Origin: Symsagittifera roscoffensis
Lineage: Eukaryota > Xenacoelomorpha > Acoela > Convolutidae
Assembly: GCF_963678635.1 (NCBI RefSeq)
Contig: NC_087070.1
Location: 44,683,467 to 44,747,466 of the forward strand
Length of the DNA stretch: 64,000 nt
Reading direction: 5' to 3'
In this document: piece after piece, positions 1 through 11,545 of the stretch
Layout: each line of letters starts with the position of its first letter
Position numbering within the stretch: position 1 is the first letter of the stretch
Made by a program: the position numbers and the translations under genes
The notes under the pieces: model-generated
What the model saw: only the letters and a program-made list of their open reading frames with translations
Told to the model about the DNA's origin: nothing
The model's database searches: none

Positions 1-199
1 CAAAGAGAGAGAGACCGAGAGGATATGCAAAATACAATAAATTTTTTCCGACGCATATCAGAGTCCAATGTGTCCACGGAGAACCTGATTTTGAAGTGTT
101 CCTAATCGTGAAGGCCTTGTTTGGAATTTGAAGTGGAAAATTGTCGGCTGCAAACACTCCAAGAATTTTGTTTGTAATATGTTTATATTTCTGACTGAG

Positions 200-1041
200 A
201 GAAGGCCGAAATTGGAAATACTATCGTTTTGACTTTGCAGTCGAATGTTTAAAATACAATGGATGAGCGTATACCGCAAACCAAAATTTCCAGATCTGCT
301 GTCAAAGCGTTTGAAAACTGAAGATCGAATGACTCTGAGCAGCTAATAATTTCTGGATGCAAGAAGTGAAGAACTGCCTGCTGTGTGCTCGTGAGATCAA
401 AAAAAATGAAAAAGTGCTGCTGGTAGTTATCCAGAGTTTTTCCTAGCCCGTAGTGCAACGAACACAGCACTGATAGCGTGTTGAAGAAGAGTTGTTTATG
501 ATCTTGTGTACTAAATGGTGTACTTGCTATTGGCAAACCATTCTGTCTCAAATAATTTGTTCCAATCCATACTTTTGATAATGAAAAAGATTCGTTCGGT
601 TTAATCCAGGAAACACATTATTGGTGTTCTTTGCTATTATTATTTGTCTGACCGGTTCAGGAACAAAAATGTCTTCCTGTTGCCAGCTGCCCTGACGAGC
701 TGTTGCAAGAAGTGATTTGTTAATTTCTCCCAGATATGGGTAGTTAGCAGGAGTTTCGAGCAAAGTTGGTTCAATGGCAGAGAGTACATGGTCGGTCACA
801 GTCATTTTTCTAACACAGAGGATCGCTTCGAGTATTTGCAGCTTGTAATGCTTCGCAGCATCTTCAGATATAATGATGAAGTCTTCATGAGAACATCTGT
901 AGGAGAGTCTGAGGGTAACAACGCTCGACAAAAGCTTGTCATAGGTTTAAAAAAAAAACAAATTCCAGCATGTCCAAAAGACAAAAATTCGGTCAATTCG
1001 TGGACGAATTCTCGTTGAGAAAAGAAACCAGCTGAATCCAT
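200..1041 (-). pseudogene. Polinton/adintovirus-type major capsid protein, decayed
   Basis: Remnant of the double-jelly-roll (hexon-like) capsid protein of Polinton/Maverick elements, the family to which C. elegans F54H12.2-like proteins belong. The best block (931-548) reads FIIISEDAAKHYKLQ, then ILEAILCVRKMTVTDHVL, then a segment ending in NRTNLFHYQKYGLEQI; these match the family's order of a YK-hhDA-L-VRK strand, an 'ALE/PANYPY' turn and an 'NPFNF..YGL' strand. A second block (551-249) carries FIFFDLTSTQQ and LEILVCGIRSSIVF, corresponding to the 'AFDLTPD' and C-terminal 'VIVYAEFDN' strands. The parts lie in different frames with stops between them. A further minus-strand fragment (1336-1109) upstream may belong to the N-terminus, but I could not align it. 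It lies on the same strand as the packaging ATPase at 3.0-3.6 kb, as in known Polintons. Assignment is from motif memory. Confidence 0.68.
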
Positions 1042-1866
1042 TGCAGCGGGATCATTTTCAGAACATTGTCCAAGACTTTTGAACCATGATTCCTTGACTC
1101 CTAGGCTGTTAGAAAAATCTGTTCGAAGATGCTGCAGGCCCTACCGAAATGGGGCCTTTGTATTTGCAACAGGGTGGCATTGAATAATGGCAATGTAGAC
1201 AAAAATTAGGCTTGTCCCACTGGATAAGTCTATTGGAAATGATATTCCAACAGTTCGTTTCCCTCATAAGATGGATCGATTGAGGGTAATATTTTTTAAC
1301 CAATGTGATATTCACAGTTCTCATCAAGTTTTGCACTCTAGCCTACTAACAGACTGGGTATTTGGAGACTTGCTTACAGGATTCCTTCAATTGAGCTCAT
1401 CCAAAGGCTCATTTTTTTGTGATTTCTTGAGGACTTGCATCAAAAAAAAATTTTTCTTTGATTTTTATTTTTATCACATTCATCAATTGTTCAATAAATG
1501 TGTACTCTACTCATTTGATAAACGATTTTTCTCCATAAAAAGGCCTGTAAATTGTATTCCGAGTGCCAGCGTTGGGTTTACTTGCTAAGTTCCGTGATCA
1601 GTTTTTTTGTTTAGTTTTGTTGGGAAATTATTTCAGAAAGCTATTTCGTCTTCACAAAAACTGGCCGGAGTGTTGTTTGCGAAATAGTCCAATGATAGTG
1701 TAGAAGTCAAATGTAAAGTAATGTATGTAATCATTGTCCATATGTGTCATAATCATCTTTGTTTCCAATCGAGCTAAGTTTTTTTAAAAAAAAAACATGC
1801 CATTGATTTCTTTTTTCTCCGCTTCAATGAGATTTTATGTTGGAGGGATTACAGAAGGAAGGGCAA

Positions 1867-2304
1867 CTATTTCAAAGACTGAAAAATCAGTTTGTAACTT
1901 TTTCTAAAATGCAAGTCAGTTTTCGCTATTTGCACATAGTCACCAACATAACACTTACAACTAATTTTTGTACCAATTTTGTTGAACTGTTTAAGCGAGC
2001 GGAAAATCTGTTCGGCATAATTGTTGGACTCTAAAATGGGATCAAGATTCAGTTCTTTCAAAATTTGCAAATAAAACGTACTACCAAGTTTTACTTGTAA
2101 TTTTCTGTGTATCGTATAAAAAAGGTTGGTTTCAACGAGTGATGGTTTTCCTTGAAATAAAACAAATTCGTCAACGTCTAAAACTAAGGGTTCATTTCTG
2201 AAAAACTTTTTTTTAGCCTTGTGTTTTCCTTTCCAGTTCATAAACTTCCAACAGGTCTTGAATGGATTCGATAACCTTTCGAAACACTTCAGCGGTTTTT
2301 CCAT
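1867..2304 (-). CDS. Uncharacterised Polinton-region ORF, 145 aa
   Basis: Longest open frame in the first 3 kb, lying between the capsid and ATPase remnants on the same strand. I do not recognise it firmly. The N-terminal third is very basic (KGKHKAKKKFF). The middle (EPLVLDVDEFVLFQGKP) looks like a structured domain. The last 30 residues contain YVGDYVQIAKTDLHFRKSY, which resembles the SH3-like C-terminal tail of Polinton integrases ('GDYVRISK..F.KGY'). No DDE catalytic core is visible upstream, so an integrase call is not supported. Just upstream in another frame is an acidic stretch rich in D, E and S (about 2400-2350). It may be a structural or accessory protein of the same element. Confidence 0.35.
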   Translation of the reverse strand: MEKPLKCFERLSNPFKTCWKFMNWKGKHKAKKKFFRNEPLVLDVDEFVLFQGKPSLVETNLFYTIHRKLQVKLGSTFYLQILKELNLDPILESNNYAEQIFRSLKQFNKIGTKISCKCYVGDYVQIAKTDLHFRKSYKLIFQSLK

Positions 2305-3004
2305 TAACTTTTGAATCTTCTTTTTTGTGAATTTAGAAGTTGTTTGCTACAGAGAATTGTCTGATTCATCATCTTTTTCGGCTTCATCCTCAACATCTCC
2401 ACTGGAAGTAGTGTATGCAGACAATTTTCATTTTCGAGGATTTGGCACGCCAATATTAGATGCTAATTGAAAAGGAATTGGGTTTCACGGTGGAGGATTG
2501 TCGCAGCTGGTATTGCGTTCTCGAAACCGCTGTAAACATTTGAGTTGAGTCGATTTGTTTTTGATTGATGGCTCATGAAAAATTTGGAGATTGTGGTAGA
2601 GTTTTTGCATCTGGGGCATGTGTCTTGCGACGAACGGGAATAAAATTTTCAGCGTAAATTCTCAATATTCTACTTTTTCAAAAAAATGTAACACTTTTTT
2701 TCGATTGATATAACCAGTTAAATATTGTTTGCCAACGTTTTCTCGGAACAGTTTTCGCGGATGCTAATCTTAGGATCAACAAATTTCTCAAATGGACTTC
2801 TTAGTCTCGATGAAAATCTTAGATGAAACATGCACAAGAAATACATTCACAAAACAACCGAAAAGAAACTTTTAAAAAAATTAAAATTGAATCAGCTGTT
2901 GTCAAAATTGATTTATAATGCTGACTTTTAAGTATTAGTTCAGTATTCATAATTTTCTCTCTTTCACCACTAAAGAAATGTGATGACTGCTTTTGAGGAT
3001 TGTT

Positions 3005-3605
3005 ATTAGAAAGAACTTGGCGAAGCTGGAACTATGTTTGACAAATAACGAAGGCATTCTAAAGTTTTGGGAACTAAGTCTATCAACAAATGACCAAAAT
3101 TTTCTTTTGTTGCCAACTGATATGCATGATGGAGCAATTTAGCTTTACTAAATCGTCTGCCCAATTAGAAATTTTGTTGATTGTCTCGTGGTGATTTGAA
3201 CAAAATCAGGTGAGTTGTATTCCAATCTATTTTACGAGATTTCTTGTTTTGGCAAAGTAAACTGTGCTTGACATGAATGACATGAACGGTTTTATGTCGG
3301 CCTGTTGTACCTAGTCTAACAAAATAATTTTCATTGAACTTTCTTTGCATTTATCATCAAATACAACCGTGCATTTCATTATTAACAACTTCAGAGCTGG
3401 ACAGTTGTATAAATTCAAAATCAATTTGTGCTGCGAAACAAAGGAACGGTATTTGGTTTGATTGGTCGTGAAGATAAAAAATATCTTGTTTTACGATGGA
3501 AAGAAAGTACTTCAACTTCTGCAGAAGGAACGAAATTACAAAACTTCCTAAAAAATTTTCTTTCAAATAAAGACTGTTTGACAGCATTAATGTCAAAATA
3601 ATCAA
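3005..3605 (-). pseudogene. Polinton genome-packaging ATPase (FtsK/HerA, A32-like), decayed
   Basis: C-terminal two thirds of the packaging ATPase used by Polintons and related dsDNA viruses to move DNA into capsids. Read leftward, FEFIQLSSSEVVNNEM leads into a Walker B-like KCTVVFDDK (about 3365-3335, in a shifted frame). The 3350-3165 frame follows with ENYFVRLGTTGRHKTVHVIH, matching the conserved 'FTRGRHKNCDVIYLSQ' segment, and then THLILFKSPRDNQQ, matching the 'ILFKNPRD..Q' sensor region. After one stop, NFGHLLIDLVPKTLE (about 3085-3040) matches the conserved 'GYLLIDL.P.T.E' end. The Walker A P-loop expected near 3600 is not recognisable. At least two frameshifts and one stop make it a pseudogene. 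The same-strand capsid remnant supports the call. Confidence 0.68.
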
Positions 3606-3689
3606 TATCGGCGGTGATTTCTTCTTTTTCCATAATTTCTAGAAAAATTTGTTGCATTTTGTATCTTGCTTGATAGTTACAACTGCATA

Positions 3690-4067
3690 CTAATTTATCC
3701 GATCAATCTTTGTGTATTTGTCTTGATTACAATTAGGTTTGAATTTTACAGCTAATTGAGCAGGAACTCTGATGGTGGCTTGAACTAAATGTCTTTCTTC
3801 AACGTTTTCAATTTTGACTAATTTTTTCAGTTCTTCTGGAAGCTGTTGGTTCTGCAAAATGATTTGTCTTCTCTCTCCCAGCTGAGGTTGTAGCCCTTCC
3901 AGGTTGAGATTGAACAACTGAAATAACTGTTGAAAATCCTGGAGTCTGGACATTGTACAGGTGAAAGTAGTCAACATCTGTATAAAATTTCCGTAAATTA
4001 CCAGTTTCGATATGACTAAGTGCAATTTACTCGAGTTTTCGCTAGAGAGGTTTTCATTAAAAATCAA
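3690..4067 (-). CDS. Hypothetical protein, 125 aa, upstream of the ATPase
   Basis: Open frame directly 5' of the ATPase remnant on the same strand, with 30-100 nt between them. The middle is rich in Q, L and E (SRLQDFQQLFQLFNLNLEGL) and suggests amphipathic helix. The C-terminal part (ATIRVPAQLAVKFKPN) looks like beta strand. No family recognised. It could be another structural gene of the Polinton, or the degraded N-terminus of the ATPase neighbour. The frame may not start with a true initiator, because decay is general here. Confidence 0.25.
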   Translation of the reverse strand: MIFNENLSSENSSKLHLVISKLVIYGNFIQMLTTFTCTMSRLQDFQQLFQLFNLNLEGLQPQLGERRQIILQNQQLPEELKKLVKIENVEERHLVQATIRVPAQLAVKFKPNCNQDKYTKIDRIN

Positions 4068-4069
4068 TC

Positions 4070-7000
4070 ATGTCTGTCCGCATTAGACTAACTTTAAATT
4101 TTGGTGCTAAATTTGTTTTCAGGCCTCTGACTATTCATCGAAGCGAGAACACCAAAATTGGGTTTAAGATTGTTTGCTTCCATGGACTGCCCAAATCAAA
4201 AAAAAAAACTTGTCGAACGGTTTTTTTTGGGTACAATGTTTCAGTAATTGATGCCAGGGAAGGAAATGAGAATGACATTTGCTTAAAGCTTTTCCTTGAC
4301 CCAATAACTGTTCAATCTTCGGGCAGCCAATATCTCCCAAATTGGTCTCGGGTAATTTCAAGTTTTTATCTAATAAAACAAATATTTTAAAACCTTTTGC
4401 AAACAAATAGGAGTTTGGGTACCTCAAACAGATGCTGTTGCAAATTTTATCCAAATGAAAGTAGGGTATTCACCTCCGTCCCAGCAAAGCGATTGCAGAA
4501 ATTTACACACCCAATTGTGAAATTTTTTGTCTTTTCTTGATAAATTGTTGATTAAGACTGGTGGCAGAAAATGAATTGTCTCAATTGTATTAGCAGAGCA
4601 AATGTGAAGTTCTTTTATGATGAAATGTGGCTTGCCACATTCAATATCCTCCAATGTCTAAAATAATGGGACGGTTGAAAAACCAATTTTTTGGTTTTCA
4701 CTTTTTGTGTTAACATGAATTTTACTCAAAATTCCAACAAATGAAACAAGTTTATTTGAATGCTTTAAGAAATAATCAAAACGCAATAATTGTCATTTGT
4801 ACTAGGTAACAGTTTTTTAATGGACAGAACAAAAGGTATGTTTACCCAGCTCCGTATTGATTTTATCTTGCAATTGTCCTGCTGCATCATGCAATATAGC
4901 AGGTAATTTAAGAATTTTGAAATGTTTCAATTAGTTTTTGAGCGACGAACTGTCTATTCCAATTAAATCACCATGTGCTCTGTTTTTCAAAACAAAATCC
5001 AAACTAATATAAGAATCCAATTACAAACAAGTGGCTAAAAAAACTGAAATCTGGCTCATTTATCTGAAAACTGTATCTGATGTTGTAAAAAATCTGATGT
5101 TGTAAAAAATTTGCGAATGAGATTCAAATCAAAAATTGAAATCATGTCTAGCGAACCTAACATAATAAAAAAGGTAAAATGAAAAATATCACTTAAAACA
5201 TAACTTTCTCTTCAACAATGAATTTCACAAATATGACATAGTTACCTACAGCAAGTTTTCCATATACACTTGTCAAAATGGCCTTAATTTACAAAAAACG
5301 GCAGAGTTGGGTCTTTTAATTAAACTTTCAAAACTTCTCAATGTTTCTGTATTTATCACATATGTTTGAACATGTCTCCCTTCTGTATAATTCTTTGAAA
5401 AAATATCGAAAAATTTTCCGGATAAGTTTGGCGTCGATGATGCAGCAGGCGTAACTGTATTATAAATTCGTTTCTGTCCCCCAACAGCACGAGTTTTTGC
5501 TGACATTTTGATTTGTTAATATTTGTTTGTAAGATGATGTTGCAGAAAGCAATGAATTGGGTAATCACTTTTTGGTCGCAGTGAAATCTAACAAATCGAG
5601 ACCGGCTTCAGCAGGTTAAGATGAATAGGTGAGCGCTAGCCTAGGCTTGTCAAATGAATCGCAATTTTTTTGACATCTTTAGAAGGAAAAACTATGAATT
5701 TGAAGCAAGTGAAAATGTAAGGAATACTGAAACTTTTTTAGGAAAGAAAAAACTGATTCAAATGCTCCTCTCAATTTACTTGAAGCAATTTATGTAAATG
5801 AGATTGTTTCTCATTGTCAATTTAAAAAAGGCAAAGCTCAGATTTTAATCAGATTTGAAGTGGCTCCCTAAAACATAGTTTTCTAAAAATAGATAAATCA
5901 TGAATTTTTTCAATAATAACCAGTTTAAACTTTGGTTGAAATTTTTTGAAATAATTAGTTTACACAACTTCGAACATAACTTCTGCCATCAGTAAGAAAG
6001 TTTTGACACGATTCGTTCTTGAAATTGATTGTTTTTGGTGAAAATTGAGGTTTTCTGGCACCTTCACAGTTAGAGTGTGGGTTGCCTTTGTTTTCAACAT
6101 TACAGATATTTTAATCGTTTGCGCTCGGACTAATTTTCCCGGTTTTCGAAATTTTGAAAATTCTTCACACTGTAATTAAAAGTTTTTTTATTCATTCTGA
6201 TTCAGCATCTTCAGTTGTTTTATTAAAAGCTTTCAAGAATAATTTGTACCAGTTCGATCTTGAGTTTTCAATGTAGCACGCACTAATCTGTTTTCCGAAA
6301 TATCGAAATAGCAATCGCAAAACTCTGTATCTGCAGTTGCTGTGCTGTTAATTTTTGTTTTAATTATTCTAACGAGTAGCACTTCACAGCAACTTGATTT
6401 CAAAATAGAATAGGTTTCCAATTGATTGTATATGTTTGCAAAATCCTGGTATTTACTTTAACATAAGCACATATGAAATCAATTTCGCAAATGCATTCGA
6501 TTGCAATTTGGTTCAAATGGATTACTATTTTGAGCATGCGCAACTGATAAGGGCGTCATAAGGGCGTCACATGGGTGTCATAAGTCACATGATTAAAAGG
6601 TAGTATTTCAAACCAGCTATTTGTTTGACAGCAAATTATAATTACATAGAATACCGTGCAATGCAACATAAATAAATTACATGCCCTCCCTTATAAACTG
6701 ATAAAAAACTACACAGGTATTTCTTAAGATTTCTAATTATAGAAAACCAATATCCATTTTAATCTCTCGTTGAGTTTTTCAATTCATTTTGATTTCTTTT
6801 CTTTCTGCGTTTCAGTTTTATTTTCTTCTGAAATTTCTTTCAAAACACCTTGTTATTTTGATGCCGGGCTTTCGAATCATTTCGTAAATTTTTTATGGAA
6901 CCGTTTAAGTTCTTATTTAAATTAAAATAATTATTCTGACGATTGAACAAAATACATCACGGAACCCAAATATTTTTCATTTTTTCAGTCAACTTTCCCA

Positions 7001-7496
7001 AAAGATGACAAGGGAACATAGAAATATGAAAAACTCAATATGAAACAAGAGGTTTATCTTACAAAGTCTGGAAGTTAAACGGATCCTAACAAACCGAGTG
7101 CAGTTCAGATTGGTAAACGATTGTGATGTTACTCCTATGTATGAAAGTCAAATGCAATACTTCAGTGAAATTGAATTTTTTGACCATTTATGGAAAATGG
7201 AGCAGATTTAGTCACCAAAAATAGTTACCCCGAAAGCTGATTTTTCTCCTGCAGTGTCACCATGTCTAAATGAACCATGTTGCTCCATTCACTGCGCACC
7301 CTTGTAGAAACAGTGAGTATCCACATGGAAAACTTGGCTCCTTCTCTATGTCTAGCGCCAGCTAGCCAGAAAAAACTCAAGCTAACAACACTGGAAAAAA
7401 CGCATGCGTATTTCGATCATATCTAATTTTGAAACTGAGATTGAGATTCTTTGATTTTCATTTCGATTTCATTGTGTATAAAAATTCAAATTTGAA
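4070..7496. other. AT-rich stretch without recognisable genes
   Basis: About 3.4 kb of strongly A/T-rich sequence. Short frames (for example 4654-4164 on the minus strand) contain no motif I recognise. It probably holds decayed Polinton genes such as integrase and cysteine protease, which I looked for and did not find. No tRNA, terminal inverted repeat or array was seen. Confidence 0.5.
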
Positions 7497-10400
7497 CTGA
7501 GATTGGGTTTTGATAGTTTTCTCTTGTTTTTTTTGTGAATAAACAGCTTCTTCAATTAAAATCTTTACCCATAAATGCCTCATTTATCAAGTTGCTAGGA
7601 AAAGCATAGCATAAGAAACCTTTCTTTAGACGACAGTTGGACAAGTCGTTCATCAATATACAAAAAAAAGCTTGGAGTTTTCAAGTCTAGGAAAAATGAC
7701 TGAAAACTTGTCTCGTAAACTTGAGATTCATTAGTTTTTTAAAATTATGATTAACTGGTTGAGAGAAGCATTTTGATTTGTCGAACGCATGTGTTCAGAC
7801 CGTCCATTAAAGAGATAGAGACTGGACTTTGAAAAAGCCTCATTTAAAGCAGATTTTCTAATTTTTTGTTGCACGGTCGGAATATAATTTTCCGAACACT
7901 TAAACTGCTGCTCTCACCAAGCTACGCATTTTTTAACAACGGTTCAGAATCTGTGACGCAATTTTGTTGGTAGATTGTCACTTCAAACCGAAAAAAAACA
8001 TCATTTTCAATAGTTTTTAATTAGTCAAGAAAATGGGATATTTCTAGTGGAAAAACAATTGTAAGTTAAACCTCTACAGCAAAACCCTTGAACACAATCG
8101 TCACATATTTTCACGTTCTCCTCCTTAACACAACAAACCCACCCTTGTTAAAATAAAATAATTTGATTATTTTTCCTACGGTATAGATTTTAGAAGCACA
8201 ATTTATTGAAACCCGAAACTTAAAAAATCCTCCATTATATCCAAAAACGAAATTAGTGAATGCAGGAATCTTGAACATAATTCGAATTTAGGCGGAAAAA
8301 TTTCAAATCAAAACTCGGTTTTCAATCAAGTAATTGCTCGTTTAGATGCGCAACCCTAAATTTTGACTGCAAACCTGCATTAGCTAGTTTGATTTTTTCT
8401 GCAAAACTTTTCTTCTGCTATTGGTACAGAATAGTTATGTTTTCCTATTTAACCCTATTTTTAATCTGGTTACCTTTGAAATCACTTGACTCTCCTCCTT
8501 CTTTCTCATAATTGTTTGCTTAACAAATTTCATAAAAAGTTCATATACAACTTTTGACTACTTACGTTTGCATAAAAAAGCAAAAGATGTCGCCATGAGC
8601 GTGGCAATATTTTGTTGAAAACAAGCTATTATTTTGCGATGCAATGACTGTTCTTTCACGGCTCAAATGCTCTCAGTGTTACAAAAAAGACACTTTCACA
8701 CTCATGGTCAACTTAGAGGTGTTGGTGATTTTGTCATTTGGGCTTTCATTTGCCAAAAAAAAATTATCAACTCAAATACTAGCAACCGATTGACTACCTG
8801 TTATGAGAGCTGCCTCTGCTCACTTAGCTACTACAAGTGCCACGCGAGAAACAACCAACGGATGAAAATTAGTCGATTGATCTTTTAGAATTGATGCAAG
8901 ACAAAAAAGATCAAATTCAGAAACTCATAATGCAACGTGTTGCAGAAGGACCTAGAAAATTTCAGTTCAGCGCTAATTTTGGTTTGGTAAACCTGGAGCA
9001 ATAGTTGATTCTTGTAATATAGAGACCGAAAAGTGGGTTTATGGAAACTCCGACATGAAACCAGTGATGAACTTGTGATTAGAAGATGACGAGTTTTTAA
9101 AATGGTCGGAAAAATGCAAGCTGTTTTTGACACTTTGGTATGTTTTGGAATATTTGTTGATTGGAAAATTTTATCCAATCTGTGGATCATCTTATTTTGT
9201 TTTGTTTTTTCGAACTCGAGAATCCCAGAATTTGAAAAGGTTTAGAAATCATGACGTTCATAATTGCTTTCGAACTCTACTTTACAGCTGGTTATAGTCT
9301 GAAACATGGTTTTGACCTGCTGCTGAATGATCGCCAAGAAGCAAACCCAGCAGCTGCGCAAATATAACTTGATACATACACTGCTCAAAGTGCACACAAA
9401 GCCCAAGGTACCTTTTTTGCTCATGAATTTTTCATCAATTGGAAATTTTGGACAACCCAACTATGTGCGGGAATGGGTTCCAAAATCAAAAAAGGAGATT
9501 TTTTGCCTATGTATGTAACGAAAGGATCAATATATAGTTGCAGCATTGAAACTGAGATTTTTGCCAGGGACCCACGAAGCATAATTGAGCCTGCGAAGCA
9601 TCACTATGCACTTATAAACGATTTACTAAAATTCATCTGTGAAATCAGAAGGTATAAGCATCGCCCATTCACGCACTTATGATGAAACTGCTTACGCATT
9701 AGTTGGAGTGATGAACTTCATGAGCAATACATCCAGTCTTGTAAGGATCATGATCCTGCCCTAGTAATCATCCCTTAAGCAGAAAAAAGTACCAACCGAT
9801 ACGAGTTCAAAAACCTTCAGGCCTTGTGGTTTGTATCACGTGTGAGTTACTTCGTTTTTGAATCTTTTCTAAAACCTGTACATTATTGTCCTGATAATCT
9901 TCCGCGATCTTCAATCGGAGTTGAAACTTGAAACTTGTGGATATTCTTTGGCTGTATTTGAACACGGAAACTCACAGCTCTTCTTTGTTGACTATGCGAG
10001 CTCTGATCAAGGCATGAAAAAAATGTCTCAATCAGTTGCATCAATTAGCAAGAAAAATATATGATCAAAAGCCACAGTTTCCTCATTTTCTAGGAAGTCG
10101 AGAATCGTTGAACAAAGAAAACTCATGAAAGGTTTGGATTTGCGCTCTTATTTAACAATGGGCACGAAAACTTTCAGGCGAACAGAGAATTTTACGTCAG
10201 TTATTGGACATAGCATCCATAATTATGACCTTTTTGCATTGCATGAATGTGAGCAAACCACTACGATTAGAGTTGTACCCAGCACCGACAAAAAATATTT
10301 ATCCCTAAGCTTTCGAGTTTTAAATAAAACTATAAGAAGGAAACACGAGTTTTCGAGTACCTCAGATTCATTGAATAAAGCAAGTTTTTATTTTCGTTCC

Positions 10401-11545
10401 TGCAAAAATTGGTTGATAATCTACCAATGGAAAAAAAGTCGACTTAAAACAAGCATTTTACAAACGAGACGGAGGAGCAACAATGCATCATTGGTTCGGA
10501 TTTTATGAATGGAGGAAAAGTTGCAGTTTCAGAAGCAGATCTGGAACAAGCAAGGAAAGTTTTGAGAGAGTTCAAACGTCAGAGCGTGAAAGACTATCAG
10601 AAGTTGTATCTCAGGTGTGATAAACTCCTCCTTGCTTGCCTCCTTGAAGAGTTTCGACAACTTAGTCACCAAACGTTCAGCCTGGACTGTGTGCACCATT
10701 TTAGTGCTTCGAACTTAGCTGGAGGCATCTTCAAACGTATCTGCAAAATTTTGAACGTCCAGCTGATATTGCACCGCAATCATCTCGAAATGGTCGAGAA
10801 TATGAGGCGAGGTGGCACTGTATCTGTGTTAAATAGTCGCTTTTTCAAAGCAAACAACAAAGAAAGCTCCGACTTCAACCCAGATCAACCTCGCACCTAC
10901 GGGTTGATGATCGACGTAAGTAATCTCTATTGCGGCTTCAATCACACGGAAAACTACTGGTGCGTAACTTTGAGTTAAAAGAACATCCAGACGACGAGAT
11001 ACATTTGAACCAAAATCTTTCAACGACTGAAGATTCTCTGATTAAATTTTTATTAGAAGTGGATCTCAAGTACCCAGAAGAACTACAAGACAATCATCAG
11101 ATTTACCCTTTAGCTCCCACGAAACAAACAGTACCTTAGGATTGGTTGAGTACATACCAAACAAATTTACGCAGGCAGATGAGGAATCAAGAATTTGCAA
11201 GACATTCAATTGGTAAGAATAATAACTTACTGCAGACGTTGTATGACAAGTCAAACTAAACAGTTCTTTACAAAATTCTGACTTTTTATGTTATGTTGGA
11301 CAAACTTTTTTTAAAAAAATTGCACAGTGAGCTGAAGCTTGAACGAGAAGCATGGTTAGAACCAAATATCACTGTGAACACGTCTAAACTCCAACAATCT
11401 AGAAACAATTTTTAGTACAAACTTCTAAACAACTGTGCTTATGGGAAAATACTTCCAAATGGATGCTTGATCGGATTGTTAGAGATTATCAAGCCACCTT
11501 GCGAGAAATTACTGCAATTTATTTCAAATGTTACAAAACTTCTGA
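7497..11545 (+). repeat. Tandem duplication, unit 1 (carries polymerase copy 1)
   Basis: Starts at GATTGGGTTTTGATAG (about 7500). The same sequence recurs at about 11546, and the two units then run nearly colinearly (7.5-8.3 with 11.55-12.3, 8.27-9.27 with 12.72-13.73, 10.42-10.68 with 13.73-14.0, 10.95-11.54 with 14.0-14.5 kb). Unit 1 ends abruptly inside the polymerase gene, which unit 2 continues, so this is a DNA-level tandem duplication of roughly 4 kb. Relative to unit 2 it lacks about 430 bp near 8270, between similar flanking sequences. Confidence 0.8.
8900..11545 (+). pseudogene. Polinton protein-primed DNA polymerase B, copy 1 (broken, 3' end missing)
   Basis: Remnant of the family B polymerase that copies Polintons from a protein primer. 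In order: KHHYALINDLLKFI (about 9597-9638), matching the family's 'HYCLIKDLSRLL' segment; an exonuclease-like VIGHSIHNYDLF with STDKKYLSLSF (about 10202-10310); then a long frame at 10505-10978 with SVKDYQKLYLRCDKLLLACL ('DYHDLYLKTDVLLLADVF' in relatives), VHHFSASNLAGG, MRRGGTVSVLNSRFFKANNK and polymerase motif A in LMIDVSNLYCG. Further on come FLLEVDLKYPEEL and DNHQIYPLAPTKQTVP. A TAG follows at 11137-11139, before DWLSTYQ. The motif B area NNCAYGK lies at about 11427-11450. The gene then stops at the duplication breakpoint, so motif C is absent. Several frameshifts and stops are present. Confidence 0.75.

Noticed and set aside
1867..2304. Integrase call for the 145-aa ORF
   Set aside because: Only the last 30 residues resemble an integrase tail; no DDE core or zinc-binding residues are visible nearby.
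4164..4654. Ulp1-type cysteine protease of the Polinton
   Set aside because: Searched for the His-Asp-Cys pattern and flanking hydrophobic words by eye and did not find them.
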